Positions 36,496-44,969 are shown, counted from the stretch's first letter. The stretch is 64,000 bases of DNA from an uncultured Sinobacteraceae bacterium (GCA_903822975.1 CAIJRD010000012.1:868001-932000); one strand, 5' to 3'. Notes: generated by a model not told the origin, from the letters alone. Made by a program: numbers and translations.

Positions 36496-38666
36496 GGCGC
36501 AGCCCGTACCGAGCTTGCGGGAGCAGTTTCGGCGGAACCGAAGGCGCGGTCCCACTGCACACGTCCGCCAGTGAGAACGAGGACCCGATTCGCCGCGGCG
36601 ATCGTCTCAGGGCGATGCGCGACGATGATGCGGGTCATCGACTGGGCGCGCAGCACCGCATTGATCTGTGCTTCGCATTTTAAGTCGAGGTGACTGGTGG
36701 CCTCATCGAGGAACAGGATCTGCGGCCGCTTGTAGAGCGCACGCGCCAGCAGCACGCGCTGCTTCTGGCCACCCGACAACACCGTGCCCATGTCGCCGAC
36801 CAGCGAGGCATAGCCCATCGGCATCAGCTGAATGTCGGCATCGATTGCTGCCATCTGCGCGCACTGTCGCATCCACTCGCGATCGACCGTCGGCGCGAAG
36901 AAACTGATGTTGTCTTCGATCGAACCGGCAAACAGGACGTCGTCCTGCATCACCGTTCCGATCATGTTGCGAAGCCCCGCCAGTCCAAGCCGCCGCAACG
37001 TCACGCCGCCAATGCGAACCTCGCCCGCGGTGGGCTCGAACACGCCCAGCATCAGGTTGATCAACGTGGTCTTGCCACAGCCGGATGCTCCGACAATTGC
37101 GACCGACTCGCCCGCAGCAATACTGAGACTGAGGCCGTCCAGTACATAAGGATCCTGCTCGCTGTAGCGGAAACGCACGTCTTTGAGCTCGACACAGCCC
37201 GGCAAGCTTGCGCTGTCCGGCGCGCCGCCAACGGTCTCGAGCGGCTCGGGCTGGGTCAATACGATGTCCGCGAGTCGCTCGCCCTGCAACTGCAGCATGC
37301 GCAATTCGAAATACTTGTCGATCAGACTGCTGACGCGGCCCTCGAACTGTGACTTGTACGAAAGAAATGCCATGAATACGCCGACGCTGAAATGCCCGGT
37401 CAAGACCAGCCGCGCACCGACCCAGATCACCGCGATGCCTTCGAAGCCGAACAGTAGGCCATTGATCTGGCCGTACAGCATCGACATCTTTTGTGTGCGC
37501 AAGCCGACATTGACCTGCGCAACCACCAGACTCAGCCAGCTCGCGCGACGCTCGTCGAGCCGCCCGAACAACTTGATCGCCTTGATCCCGCGCACCGTCT
37601 CAAGAAAATGCGTCTGCTGTCGGGCGGCCTGGACAATTTGTTGTTCGGTGGCACTGCGCAGCGGCGCATACCAGAGCCAGCGACTGGCGCCGTAAAGCAG
37701 CATCGCCGTCACCGCGATCCAGCCTAGCGTTGTGCTGTACAGAAACATCATCACCAGTGTTGAAAGTGCCATCAGGCCATCGAGGATGGCGGCGAGGAAC
37801 GAGGTCGTCAGCGTGTGTTGGATTGAGTCGACAGCGCCGAAGCGAGAGACGATATCGCCCAGATGTCGTTTCTCGAAGTAGGCCATCGGCAGGCGCACCA
37901 GATGGCTGAATACGTTCGCGGTCCACTGCAGGCTCAGCGTGGTCCCCAGGTACATGATCGCCCAGGTCCGGACCAGGCTGATCGCCTGTTGCAACAGCAG
38001 CAATAGTGCGAAGCCGACCGCCAGCGTGCTGAGTAAATCGCGGTCTGCAGACACGATGACGTCATCGATCACCAGCTGCGTTAGCAATGGACCCAGCAAG
38101 GCGAAGACTTCGAGCACCAGCGCCAACACCAGAATTTGCGCGAGCGAGCGCCGCAGGCCGGTGACACGCCCCATCAGTTCGCGCAAGCGCAGGCGTGGCT
38201 TCGGCTGCTGCGGGCGAAACTCGGGATTCGGCCACAGTTCCAGTGCAACACCGGTGAATGCGCGCGACAGCTCGTTCCACGACAGCCGTCGTGGCCCGGC
38301 TGCAGGATCATGAATCGTCGCGCCCGCGGCATCGACCCGCATCAGCACGACGAAATGGTTGAAATTCCAATGCAGCACGCTGGGCAGGCGCAGTTGCTTG
38401 AGTTCTGCCAGTTCCAGTTTGAGCGGTCGCGTGCCGAGTTGCAGCCGCTCGGCCACGCGGATCAACTCGTCCAAGGTCGCGCCCTTGAGTGATGCGGGAA
38501 ACCGGCGACGCAGCGACGCCAAATCGATGGCGTCGCCGTGGAAGTTGGCGATCATGCACAGACAAGCGAGGCCGCACTCGGTGGCTTCGGTCTGCAGTAC
38601 CGTTTGCTGACGCTCACCGAAGCCGAAGCCAAAACGGAGACGGTCGAGCGACTCGCGAATGTTCAT
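36492..38666 (-). CDS. Peptidase-containing ABC transporter (C39, CvaB/RaxB-like)
   Basis: 724 residues in three parts. N-terminal C39 cysteine peptidase with catalytic Cys31 (QTEATECGLAC), His104 (HWNFNHFVVL) and Asp120 (HDPAAG). Next come six transmembrane helices from about residue 165 to 450. The C-terminal ATPase has Walker A GASGCGKTTL, the signature LSGGQKQRV, Walker B ILFLDEAT and the H-loop IVAHRPETI. It cuts double-glycine leaders while exporting peptides. All three C39 residues are present, so it should be a processing enzyme and not a degenerate HlyB type. Start 38666 (ATG) was preferred to the preceding TTG. Confidence 0.96.
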   Translation of the reverse strand: MNIRESLDRLRFGFGFGERQQTVLQTEATECGLACLCMIANFHGDAIDLASLRRRFPASLKGATLDELIRVAERLQLGTRPLKLELAELKQLRLPSVLHWNFNHFVVLMRVDAAGATIHDPAAGPRRLSWNELSRAFTGVALELWPNPEFRPQQPKPRLRLRELMGRVTGLRRSLAQILVLALVLEVFALLGPLLTQLVIDDVIVSADRDLLSTLAVGFALLLLLQQAISLVRTWAIMYLGTTLSLQWTANVFSHLVRLPMAYFEKRHLGDIVSRFGAVDSIQHTLTTSFLAAILDGLMALSTLVMMFLYSTTLGWIAVTAMLLYGASRWLWYAPLRSATEQQIVQAARQQTHFLETVRGIKAIKLFGRLDERRASWLSLVVAQVNVGLRTQKMSMLYGQINGLLFGFEGIAVIWVGARLVLTGHFSVGVFMAFLSYKSQFEGRVSSLIDKYFELRMLQLQGERLADIVLTQPEPLETVGGAPDSASLPGCVELKDVRFRYSEQDPYVLDGLSLSIAAGESVAIVGASGCGKTTLINLMLGVFEPTAGEVRIGGVTLRRLGLAGLRNMIGTVMQDDVLFAGSIEDNISFFAPTVDREWMRQCAQMAAIDADIQLMPMGYASLVGDMGTVLSGGQKQRVLLARALYKRPQILFLDEATSHLDLKCEAQINAVLRAQSMTRIIVAHRPETIAAANRVLVLTGGRVQWDRAFGSAETAPASSVRAAP

Positions 38667-38676
38667 CAACGGTCGA

Positions 38677-39954
38677 TCAATCGAGCTTGCGGGTCAGACT
38701 GAGCAGCGGGTCCAGCACCCACTCGTACAAGCGTCGCGAGTCCTGCAGCACATCGGCTTGCAGTGTCATGCCCGCCTGCAACGCGAGCGCGTTCGCCCCT
38801 GAACGCACGGTTTGGCGATCGAGGACCACCACCACCCGATACAGCGCCTCGCTGCTGGTGATGCCCGGCGGCAGCGGCAGACCGGCGATCTGCAACTCCG
38901 ACGCAGGCCTTGCGACGCGCGCGACCGTGGCGACGCGGCCGGCGAACTGCCCGAACTTCTGATACGGAAACGCCGCGTAGCGCAGTCGTACGGCGTCTCC
39001 GGGTTTGATGAAGCCGATCGCATGACTTGGCACATAGAGATGCGCCTGCAAGCGCGCGCCGTCGGGCACGATGCTGAGTAGAGGGCGACTCGCATCCATC
39101 GTCTGACCCAATTCGCCCAGCAATGCGGTGGCGATGCCGGCAGTCGGGGCCACCACCACCAATCGTCGCTTCGCCTCGCTTTCGGTGAGCTCCTCGGCGG
39201 TGAGAATAATGTTGCGATCGATTCCGGCCAGCTGGTTTTTCTGCGTCAGGGGTGCAACGGCCAGCTCGCTGCGCTGGGCGGCCAGGTTGCCGGCAAGCAT
39301 CAGTCGATCGCGCTGCAACGCTTGTAGCCTGATTTGCTGATCGAGCACGTCCTCCTGGCGCTGTTGCACCTGCTCGTTCGATATGTAGTCTTTTGCCAAA
39401 AGGCCGCGATAGCGGCGCAGGCTGTCGCTGGCCAGCACGACCCGTTGACGCTGCGCATCGAGTTGCCCATCGAGTGCTGCCAACTGGGCGCCCAGACCGG
39501 CGACGGTCTGTTCGAGCGTGGCACGCTGCTGCGTTTGCAGCACACGTGTGTTCTCCAGCTCCGACTGCATCGAGACCCGGCGTGCCTCGACCTGACCACT
39601 GATTGAGGCCTGGCTGCTGCCCTGGCTGTTGATTCGATCGCTGGAGATCACGTACAGCACATCACCACGGCGCACGCGCTGGCCTTCAACGACGTGCTTC
39701 TCGATCACAACGCCAGATTGTTGCGCATAGACCGCGACAATGCCTGTATCTGGAATCAACTGTCCGGAAATGGTGCTGCGCTTTGTGTAGCTTTCCAAAC
39801 AAACAAAAAGGGTGACTACGAGTCCGGCACACGCTGCGAGCGCGACAAATACACTCAGGGATGGCGGTCGCAACAGCAGAATGCTTCCGAAACGCTCCGC
39901 GCCTTGTGCGTCCAATGCGGCAGCACGAAACAGCGGTTTTTGGGACGAGTCCAT
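38677..39954 (-). CDS. HlyD/CvaA-like periplasmic adaptor of the export system
   Basis: 425 residues. One transmembrane helix near 33-52, then a periplasmic part: the first half of the lipoyl/barrel-sandwich (SGVVIEKHVVEGQRVRRGDVLYVI), a long coiled-coil hairpin (residues ~110-260), the second half (RLVVVAPTAGIATALLGELGQTMDASRPLLSIVPDG) and a C-terminal beta barrel ending LLSLTRKLD. Bridges the ABC transporter and TolC. Ten bases upstream of the transporter gene and 56 bases after the precursor peptide gene. ATG 39954 was chosen over an upstream GTG. Confidence 0.93.
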   Translation of the reverse strand: MDSSQKPLFRAAALDAQGAERFGSILLLRPPSLSVFVALAACAGLVVTLFVCLESYTKRSTISGQLIPDTGIVAVYAQQSGVVIEKHVVEGQRVRRGDVLYVISSDRINSQGSSQASISGQVEARRVSMQSELENTRVLQTQQRATLEQTVAGLGAQLAALDGQLDAQRQRVVLASDSLRRYRGLLAKDYISNEQVQQRQEDVLDQQIRLQALQRDRLMLAGNLAAQRSELAVAPLTQKNQLAGIDRNIILTAEELTESEAKRRLVVVAPTAGIATALLGELGQTMDASRPLLSIVPDGARLQAHLYVPSHAIGFIKPGDAVRLRYAAFPYQKFGQFAGRVATVARVARPASELQIAGLPLPPGITSSEALYRVVVVLDRQTVRSGANALALQAGMTLQADVLQDSRRLYEWVLDPLLSLTRKLD

Positions 39955-40010
39955 CGAGGCTTGCAGTGCAAGGCACACACCCGGCCACTCGCCGGGTGTG
40001 TGCCAATGAC

Positions 40011-40364
40011 TTACAGAGAGATGATGCCGCCCGGCACGAAGACGCCCTGCGAGGTCGCGGTTTTCGCGAAGTTCGCGGCGAGCGCCATGATGACGTCGTG
40101 ACCCTGGTCGAGTCCGTAAAAACCACCGTAAGTGGCGCCGATTGCGGCACCCGCGCCGAGACCGACCAGTTCGCCGATCGGCATCAGCAGCGACCCGGTA
40201 TCAAGTGCGCCGATTTGCACGCCATCCCAGGCACCCACCACGGCGCCGAGCGCGACGCCCTCAACTGCGCCGGCGATATGCGAACGCCGATTCATCTGCT
40301 CGGGTGTCGGTGTACGCGCGGCGCCGGCGACCTGTTGGATTTCAACGCTATTTAGTTCTTGCAT
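40011..40364 (-). CDS. Putative microcin/class II bacteriocin precursor with double-glycine-type leader
   Basis: 117 residues. The first 15, MQELNSVEIQQVAGA, fit the leader consensus cut by C39 transporters (EL at -13/-12, E-I at -8/-7, V at -4, GA at -2/-1). The predicted mature part of 102 residues starts ARTPTPEQ, contains many Gly and small residues with GxxxG-type spacings (GAVEG, GLGAGAAIG) and ends VFVPGGIISL with no cysteine. This pattern resembles pore-forming class II bacteriocins and Blp-like peptides. AGGGGATC lies ten bases upstream. First gene of the export operon and therefore the likely cargo. Antibacterial action is inference. Confidence 0.78.
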   Translation of the reverse strand: MQELNSVEIQQVAGAARTPTPEQMNRRSHIAGAVEGVALGAVVGAWDGVQIGALDTGSLLMPIGELVGLGAGAAIGATYGGFYGLDQGHDVIMALAANFAKTATSQGVFVPGGIISL

Positions 40365-40681
40365 GATTTTGATCCCCTGAACTTCGATTTGAGCGCCGCC
40401 GCGCAGGCCGGCGCATTTGGTCTGCATTTCTGCAGTGCGCAACAGCAAACCTCGCGCGAGCGCGTCGTAGCCGATGGAGGCAACAGCGCGTGCGAGCAGA
40501 TTTCCCGACGATGTTCTCGGTCAATAAAGGACAAAGTCTTTGCGACTGGCGACAATTCGAGCGTCAAGACGCGCTGAATGGGTAGCAGTCCCGACTGTGC
40601 GCGGCTCCTCGGCCTCCGCCAACTGAGGGTTTCTCCTGTAGCTACTTTGAACTGGTTACATGTTCTGGGCTCGTGCGGGCG
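40365..40681. other. Intergenic region upstream of the precursor peptide gene
   Basis: 317 bases between the ECF sigma gene stop and the precursor start. I looked for an immunity gene in all frames and found none that looks coding. It should contain the export operon promoter, but no consensus -35/-10 pair is convincing. Confidence 0.45.
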
Positions 40682-41971
40682 TCATTGCCGCGGATGCGCC
40701 GCAAGGCGTCGATCGCATTCGGCGGCACGATCCAGCAACAGCGCACGCTCGCGCAGGTTCTGCGTGAGTGCTGCGGCCCGCACGAATTCCGCACTGGCTT
40801 CGTGCCAGCGCTCGAGCCGCGCCAGCAGATCGCCACGCACGCTCGGCAACAGGTGGTAGTTCCGCAGCGCGGCTTCCGATTGCAAAGCGTCCACCAGTTC
40901 CAAGGCTTGCGCCGGACCGAACGCCATCGACACTGCAACCGCGCGATTCAATTCGATCACCGGCGAGGGTGACAGCTGCGCGAGTGCGTCGTATAGCGCG
41001 ACGATGCGCGGCCAGTCGGTTTCATCGGCGCTGCGCGCCCGCGCATGGCAGGACGCGATCGCCGCCTGCAAGGCATAGACGCCGAGCGCTCCGCCGAGTT
41101 GCTGCGCGCGCGCGAGTGCGGCGAGCCCGCGCCGAATCAACAACTGATCCCAGCGCGCGCGGTTTTGCTCCAGCAACAGAATGGGCGTGCCATCGGCGGC
41201 ACAGCGCGCCGCCAGCCGCGACGCCTGGATTTCCATCAGCGCGACCAGGCCATGTACTTCGGATTCGAGTGGCGTCAGCTCGGCGAGGATGCGGCCCAGG
41301 CGCAGCGCTTCATCGCAGAGGGCCGGTCGCATCCAGTCGCTACCGGCCGTGGCCGAGTAGCCCTCGTTGAAGATCAAGTAGATCACTGCCAACACCGATG
41401 CCAGCCGCGCCGCACGCTCGCCGGCCGGCGGCACTTCGAACGGTACGCGCGCCTCACTGAGCGTGCGTTTGGCGCGGACGATCCGCTGCGCAATGGTCGG
41501 CTCGGGCACCAGGAAGGCTCGCGCAATTTCGTCGGTCGTGAGTCCGCCGAGCAGGCGCAAGGTCAGCGCGAGTCGCGCCTCGGTCGACAACACCGGATGG
41601 CAGGAGACGAACAACAGGCGCAGCAGATCGTCGCCGACATCGTCATCCAGCGCCGCTTCGCGCGCGAGCGCGGCGTCATCGTGATCGAGTTCCAGCTCGT
41701 AGCCGAACTCGACGTGCTTGCGTTCCTGCATCGTTTCGCGGCGCAGTCGATCGAGCGCGCGATGCTTTGCGGCGGTCATCAGCCAGGCACCCGGATTCTG
41801 CGGCAGCCCGCTCTGCGGCCACTGTTCGAGCGCGGTGACCAGCGCGTCCTGCGCCAGCTCCTCGGCCACGCCGACATCGCGCACCAAGCGTGCGAGGCCG
41901 GCGATGATCCGTGCCGATTCGATGCGCCAGATCGCGTTGATCGCGCGATGGGTTTCGCTCGTCGTCGCCAT
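40682..41971 (-). CDS. ECF sigma factor, ECF42-like, with C-terminal extension
   Basis: 429 residues, more than twice a minimal ECF sigma. Region 2 (ARIIAGLARLVRDVGVAEELAQDALVTALEQWP..GAWLMTAAKHRALDRLRRE) and region 4 (LLGGLTTDEIARAFLVPEPTIAQRIVRAKRTL) are followed by a ~220-residue helical, TPR-like/DUF6596 extension (YLIFNEGYSATAG...). This is the ECF42 architecture. No anti-sigma factor is present; such sigmas are thought to be regulated through the extension. Same strand and downstream of two DGPF/YCII genes, the hallmark ECF42 context. Start at ATG 41971. Confidence 0.9.
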   Translation of the reverse strand: MATTSETHRAINAIWRIESARIIAGLARLVRDVGVAEELAQDALVTALEQWPQSGLPQNPGAWLMTAAKHRALDRLRRETMQERKHVEFGYELELDHDDAALAREAALDDDVGDDLLRLLFVSCHPVLSTEARLALTLRLLGGLTTDEIARAFLVPEPTIAQRIVRAKRTLSEARVPFEVPPAGERAARLASVLAVIYLIFNEGYSATAGSDWMRPALCDEALRLGRILAELTPLESEVHGLVALMEIQASRLAARCAADGTPILLLEQNRARWDQLLIRRGLAALARAQQLGGALGVYALQAAIASCHARARSADETDWPRIVALYDALAQLSPSPVIELNRAVAVSMAFGPAQALELVDALQSEAALRNYHLLPSVRGDLLARLERWHEASAEFVRAAALTQNLRERALLLDRAAECDRRLAAHPRQ

Positions 41972-42050
41972 CAATTTGCTTGGGTGCGAAACCGCAGCGC
42001 GCACGCGTCAACACACGCCGTGCGCGCCGCGCTCAGGCTCGCATTCGGCA

Positions 42051-42461
42051 TCAAGGCGCGATTTCGCAATTGACCATCCAAGGCGTGCCGAACCGGTCGG
42101 TGACGATGCCGAAGCGCGTTGCCCAGAATGTCGGCTGCAGCGGCATCTCGACCTTGCCGCCGGCCGACAAGGCAGCGAACGCCCGCTCGGCTTCTTCGGC
42201 GGTTGCGGTGCCCAGGTTCACGCTGAACCCCTGCGGCCGTACGTAACGATCCGGCGGTGCATCGGAGGCCATTAAGATGGTCTCGCCGATGGTGCAGCGT
42301 GCGTGAACCACCTTGTCCTTCCACTCGGGCGACACTTCGGCGGCCATCGGCGAGTCGCCGAAGCGCATCAGCATGTGGACGTTCGCGCCGAGGGCCTGTT
42401 CGTAGAACTTCAGTGCGGCCTCGCACTCGCCTTTGAAATTCAGATAGCAGTTGATTTGCAT
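42051..42461 (-). CDS. VOC family (PhnB/glyoxalase-like) protein
   Basis: 136 residues. One complete vicinal-oxygen-chelate unit: INCYLNFKGECEAALKFYEQALGA, MRFGDSP, IMASDAPPDRY, then SVNLGTATAEEAERAFAALSAGGKVEMPLQPTFWATRFGIVTDRFGTPWMVN. PhnB-like members bind a metal or small molecule; the enzymatic role is unknown. Lies between the YCII fusion gene and the sigma factor and so is probably part of the ECF42 operon. Confidence 0.9.
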   Translation of the reverse strand: MQINCYLNFKGECEAALKFYEQALGANVHMLMRFGDSPMAAEVSPEWKDKVVHARCTIGETILMASDAPPDRYVRPQGFSVNLGTATAEEAERAFAALSAGGKVEMPLQPTFWATRFGIVTDRFGTPWMVNCEIAP

Positions 42462-42651
42462 GTTGTTCTCCTCGTTAGTTTTGCGGATTGTTGAATCGGA
42501 TTTTTCAGTAGGGTCATAACAGACGCATTACCGTCGGGGGCGATGACCTTGGTCGCGGCATGAAGTCATCGTTGAAGACTCCGATCTCCAATGTGCGGCG
42601 CTCAAGCGTCGCGCAACGCTCAAGCGCCGACGGACGCCTTCTTGCAAACGC

Positions 42652-43485
42652 TCAAGGCAGCTTCGCCTGCGCGATCTGCACACGCATGCGCGCCTCGGCC
42701 TCCCGCGCTTCCGGCGAGAACGCTTCACCGAAATCTTCGGCTTCGTAGAGCTTGCGGATTTCAACGTAGTACTCGTCGTCCTTGTCGCGCGGATACGGAT
42801 ACCGCAGCACCCAGTCGATGGCGTGTTGCCGACTCGGCACTTGCAGCAGCCAATAGCCGGCGATGAGTTCCTTGGCCTCGGCATAGGGACCATCGATGAC
42901 CTGTGATCGACCGCCGCTGAATTTCAGCTTCGCACCGCGCGCGCTCGGCTGCAGTCCATCTCCGCCGAAGAGCATGCCGGCATCCAATGCTTCCTGATTG
43001 CGCTGCGCCATCGCGGCAAGTCGTTCGGCACCCGGATCGATCGATGCTTCCGTATTTGCATCGGATTGCAGAATCAGCATGAAACGCGGATTTCTCGCGC
43101 CGGTCGCATCGGTCGCCGCAACGCCGCACAAGCCGTTCGAGCAGCCGACTTCACGCAGCTCCAGTTCGACACCACCATTCGCGTCGAGCGCCGGCCAGCG
43201 ACGCACCCAGGCCAGCGCTTCCTCGCGCGATTCGACCTCGATCATGCTGAAGCCGGCGATCAGTTCCTTGCTCTCGGTGAACGGCCCGTCGATCACTTGC
43301 GCCTTGCCGTGCTTGAACTGCACGCGCACCCCGTCCGCACTCGGCTTGAGTCCTTCGCCGGCGCGCAAAATGCCGGCTGCCGCCATCTCTTGATGAAACT
43401 TGCCCATCGCATCGAGCAGCGCCGGATCGGGCAATTCGCCGGCCTCGGTGGCCGCGTCGGCCTTGCGCAAAATGATGAATCGCAT
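42652..43485 (-). CDS. Tandem YCII/DGPF-domain protein (two fused domains)
   Basis: 277 residues made of two YCII-related DGPFAET-type domains. Domain 1 (about 1-115) carries the motif VIDGPFTESKELIAGF; domain 2 (about 135-250) carries VIDGPYAEAKELIAGYW. Each is a dimeric ferredoxin-like fold, so the fusion may form an intramolecular dimer. DGPF proteins are the characteristic targets of ECF42 sigma factors; their activity is unknown. A GGAG-type site lies before ATG 43485. Confidence 0.88.
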   Translation of the reverse strand: MRFIILRKADAATEAGELPDPALLDAMGKFHQEMAAAGILRAGEGLKPSADGVRVQFKHGKAQVIDGPFTESKELIAGFSMIEVESREEALAWVRRWPALDANGGVELELREVGCSNGLCGVAATDATGARNPRFMLILQSDANTEASIDPGAERLAAMAQRNQEALDAGMLFGGDGLQPSARGAKLKFSGGRSQVIDGPYAEAKELIAGYWLLQVPSRQHAIDWVLRYPYPRDKDDEYYVEIRKLYEAEDFGEAFSPEAREAEARMRVQIAQAKLP

Positions 43486-43573
43486 CCTCAGTTCCTCCAA
43501 ATTGGGCACACACGCTGGCGTGTAACTGCCGATGCTTGATCGGGTTGCAATGGTTTGCAAATCGATTGCGTGC

Positions 43574-43999
43574 TCAGCCGTGTCCCTGCGCACGGAACTC
43601 GGCTTCGGCTGCCAGCGTCGCGCGGCCTGCTTCGGTTTCGATCGCCGGCGCGAAGTCGGCTGCGTCGAACACCTGCCGAAGTTCGAGTTCGCCAACTTCA
43701 TGCGGGCAGCGCGAAAACCATTCGATGGCTTCTTCCTTCGACTGGACTTGGACCATCCAGAAGCCTGAGATCAGCCCTTCGATATTCGTAAAAGGTCCCT
43801 GCGTCACGATCCGGCGACCATCGGCCAGCACGCGCAGCCGAGCGCCGCGACGGCTGGCGTGAAGACCGTCGCCGGCGAGCAAGACGCCCGCCTTCACCAG
43901 CGCTTCGTTGAACTTTCCCATCGCCACGATGAGCGACTCGTCCGGCAGCGCTCCGGCCTCGGATGCCTCGCTCGCTTTGACCAGCACCATGAATTTCAT
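43574..43999 (-). CDS. YCII/DGPF-domain protein
   Basis: 141 residues, a single YCII-related domain: MKFMVLVKASEASEAGALPDESLIVAMGKFNEALVKAGVLLAGDGL, then IVTQGPFTNIEGLISGFWMVQV, where QGPF replaces the usual DGPF. First gene of the likely ECF42 operon: an ECF42-type promoter motif lies 78 bases upstream, followed downstream by the tandem YCII protein, the VOC protein and the sigma gene. Confidence 0.9.
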   Translation of the reverse strand: MKFMVLVKASEASEAGALPDESLIVAMGKFNEALVKAGVLLAGDGLHASRRGARLRVLADGRRIVTQGPFTNIEGLISGFWMVQVQSKEEAIEWFSRCPHEVGELELRQVFDAADFAPAIETEAGRATLAAEAEFRAQGHG

Positions 44000-44410
44000 C
44001 TGTTCGTCTCCGGTGATTCACGTCGACGCAGCGGATCGGTCCAAATCGGTTGCCGATTTACTGCTCTCATGAAGGCGACGAACGGAGGCGAACGAAATCG
44101 ACAGGCTGCACAAACTTTTTTTGCGTCGCGGCGATTCGGGCGGCGATTCGGGTTGTGGCGTCGCGCGCGCGCCTCGAACACCGCCCGAACTGCCGACCCA
44201 CCACCCCCGATCGCCTGCGGCGCGGCGGCGCGCGCGCCAACCGAAGCAACTGGCGTACGTGCGCCGCCCTTGAAGCGAGGGCGCTCGATATCTAGAGGGC
44301 GACATCGAGTGGGCGAACGTCCGACCAGCCGGCATTCGCCCGATCGCCCAGTATCGAGGCTCGTCTCGTTCGAACGACTCAAGCCCGGCGAAACGACCGC
44401 AAGCGGGCGA
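44000..44410. other. Intergenic region with ECF42-type promoter
   Basis: 411 bases with no convincing gene between the first DGPF gene and the HxlR gene. The only strong element is the promoter motif at 44077-44103. The rest is GC-rich with no clear repeat or terminator. Confidence 0.5.
44077..44103 (-). promoter_or_regulatory. ECF42-type promoter: TGTCGA (-35) and CGTC (-10)
   Basis: Minus strand TGTCGA (44098-44103) followed by 17 bases and CGTC (44077-44080), upstream of the first DGPF gene. TGTCGA with a CG(A/T)C-type -10 is, as I recall, the motif described for ECF42 targets. The match plus the sigma gene in the same cluster implies autoregulation. Confidence 0.65.
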
Positions 44411-44794
44411 TTACCTGCGCTTTTTGTCCCAGCGCTCGGCCCATTGCGACAGATCCTTGAGCTTTTCGCCGAGTTCGGCGCCGAGCGAGGTCGGTGTGTA
44501 GCCTTCGGGCTGGCGATCGATCAGATCGGCATCGCGCAGCTCGGCGAGCCGCTTGTTGAGTACCGTGGGCGACAGCCCCCCGCTGCTTTCCTGCAGCGCA
44601 CGAAACGTCAACGGCTGTCCGCGCAACTCCCACAGAATGCGTAGCGTCCAGCGCTGCCCGAGAAGCTCGAACAAGCTGATCAGCGGAACCCGCGTGCTGC
44701 GTGCGGCCGGCTTGCTCGCCTTGCGCTTGGCCGCAACCGGCTTGCTCGGCTTCGATTTTTTCTTGATCGCGGTCTTGGTTTTGGTCTTGCTCAT
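44411..44794 (-). CDS. HxlR family winged-helix transcriptional regulator
   Basis: 127 residues. A ~35-residue Lys/Ala/Pro-rich tail precedes the HxlR domain: LFELLGQRWTLRILWELRGQPLTFRALQESSGGLSPTVLNKRLAELRDADLI, wing EGYTPTSLGAEL, and the C-terminal helix LKDLSQWAERWDKK. The usual N-terminal cysteine of redox/aldehyde-sensing HxlR proteins is absent. The basic tail could add non-specific DNA contacts. No obvious divergent target gene sits directly beside it. Confidence 0.88.
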   Translation of the reverse strand: MSKTKTKTAIKKKSKPSKPVAAKRKASKPAARSTRVPLISLFELLGQRWTLRILWELRGQPLTFRALQESSGGLSPTVLNKRLAELRDADLIDRQPEGYTPTSLGAELGEKLKDLSQWAERWDKKRR

Positions 44795-44822
44795 CTGGAC
44801 TCTCCTGCGTTTGCTTGTATAC

Positions 44823-44839
44823 GCTATTAATTGTATAGC
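44823..44839. promoter_or_regulatory. Dyad GCTAT-N7-ATAGC overlapping a -10-like element of the HxlR gene
   Basis: Inverted repeat 28 bases upstream of the HxlR start. On the minus strand it includes TGCTATACAAT, an extended -10-like sequence. A dyad over the core promoter fits autorepression. Inference from position only. Confidence 0.4.
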
Positions 44840-44969
44840 AATCTTCGCACACGTCAGGATTTTGCGTTATTCGCCAGACCAAGCGAACGGTCATTGGCCA
44901 CGGCGGCCACGCGTGCGGCTGAGCGATGGCCGGGCCGGCCCGAACCGGCCAGGCCCAGCCGCGCCGCGC

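Noticed and set aside
36492-40364. Hemolysin-type (RTX) type I secretion
   Set aside because: The transporter keeps the catalytic Cys of C39 and no RTX nonapeptide-repeat protein is encoded nearby; a double-glycine peptide is the better cargo.
40352-40567. 71-residue minus-strand frame as a bacteriocin immunity gene
   Set aside because: It has no hydrophobic segment, overlaps the precursor start and lacks a ribosome-binding site; the composition looks random.
43996-44382. 128-residue minus-strand frame upstream of the DGPF gene
   Set aside because: Arg/Pro-rich, no motif, and it contains the ECF42-type promoter, which would be an odd place for a coding region.
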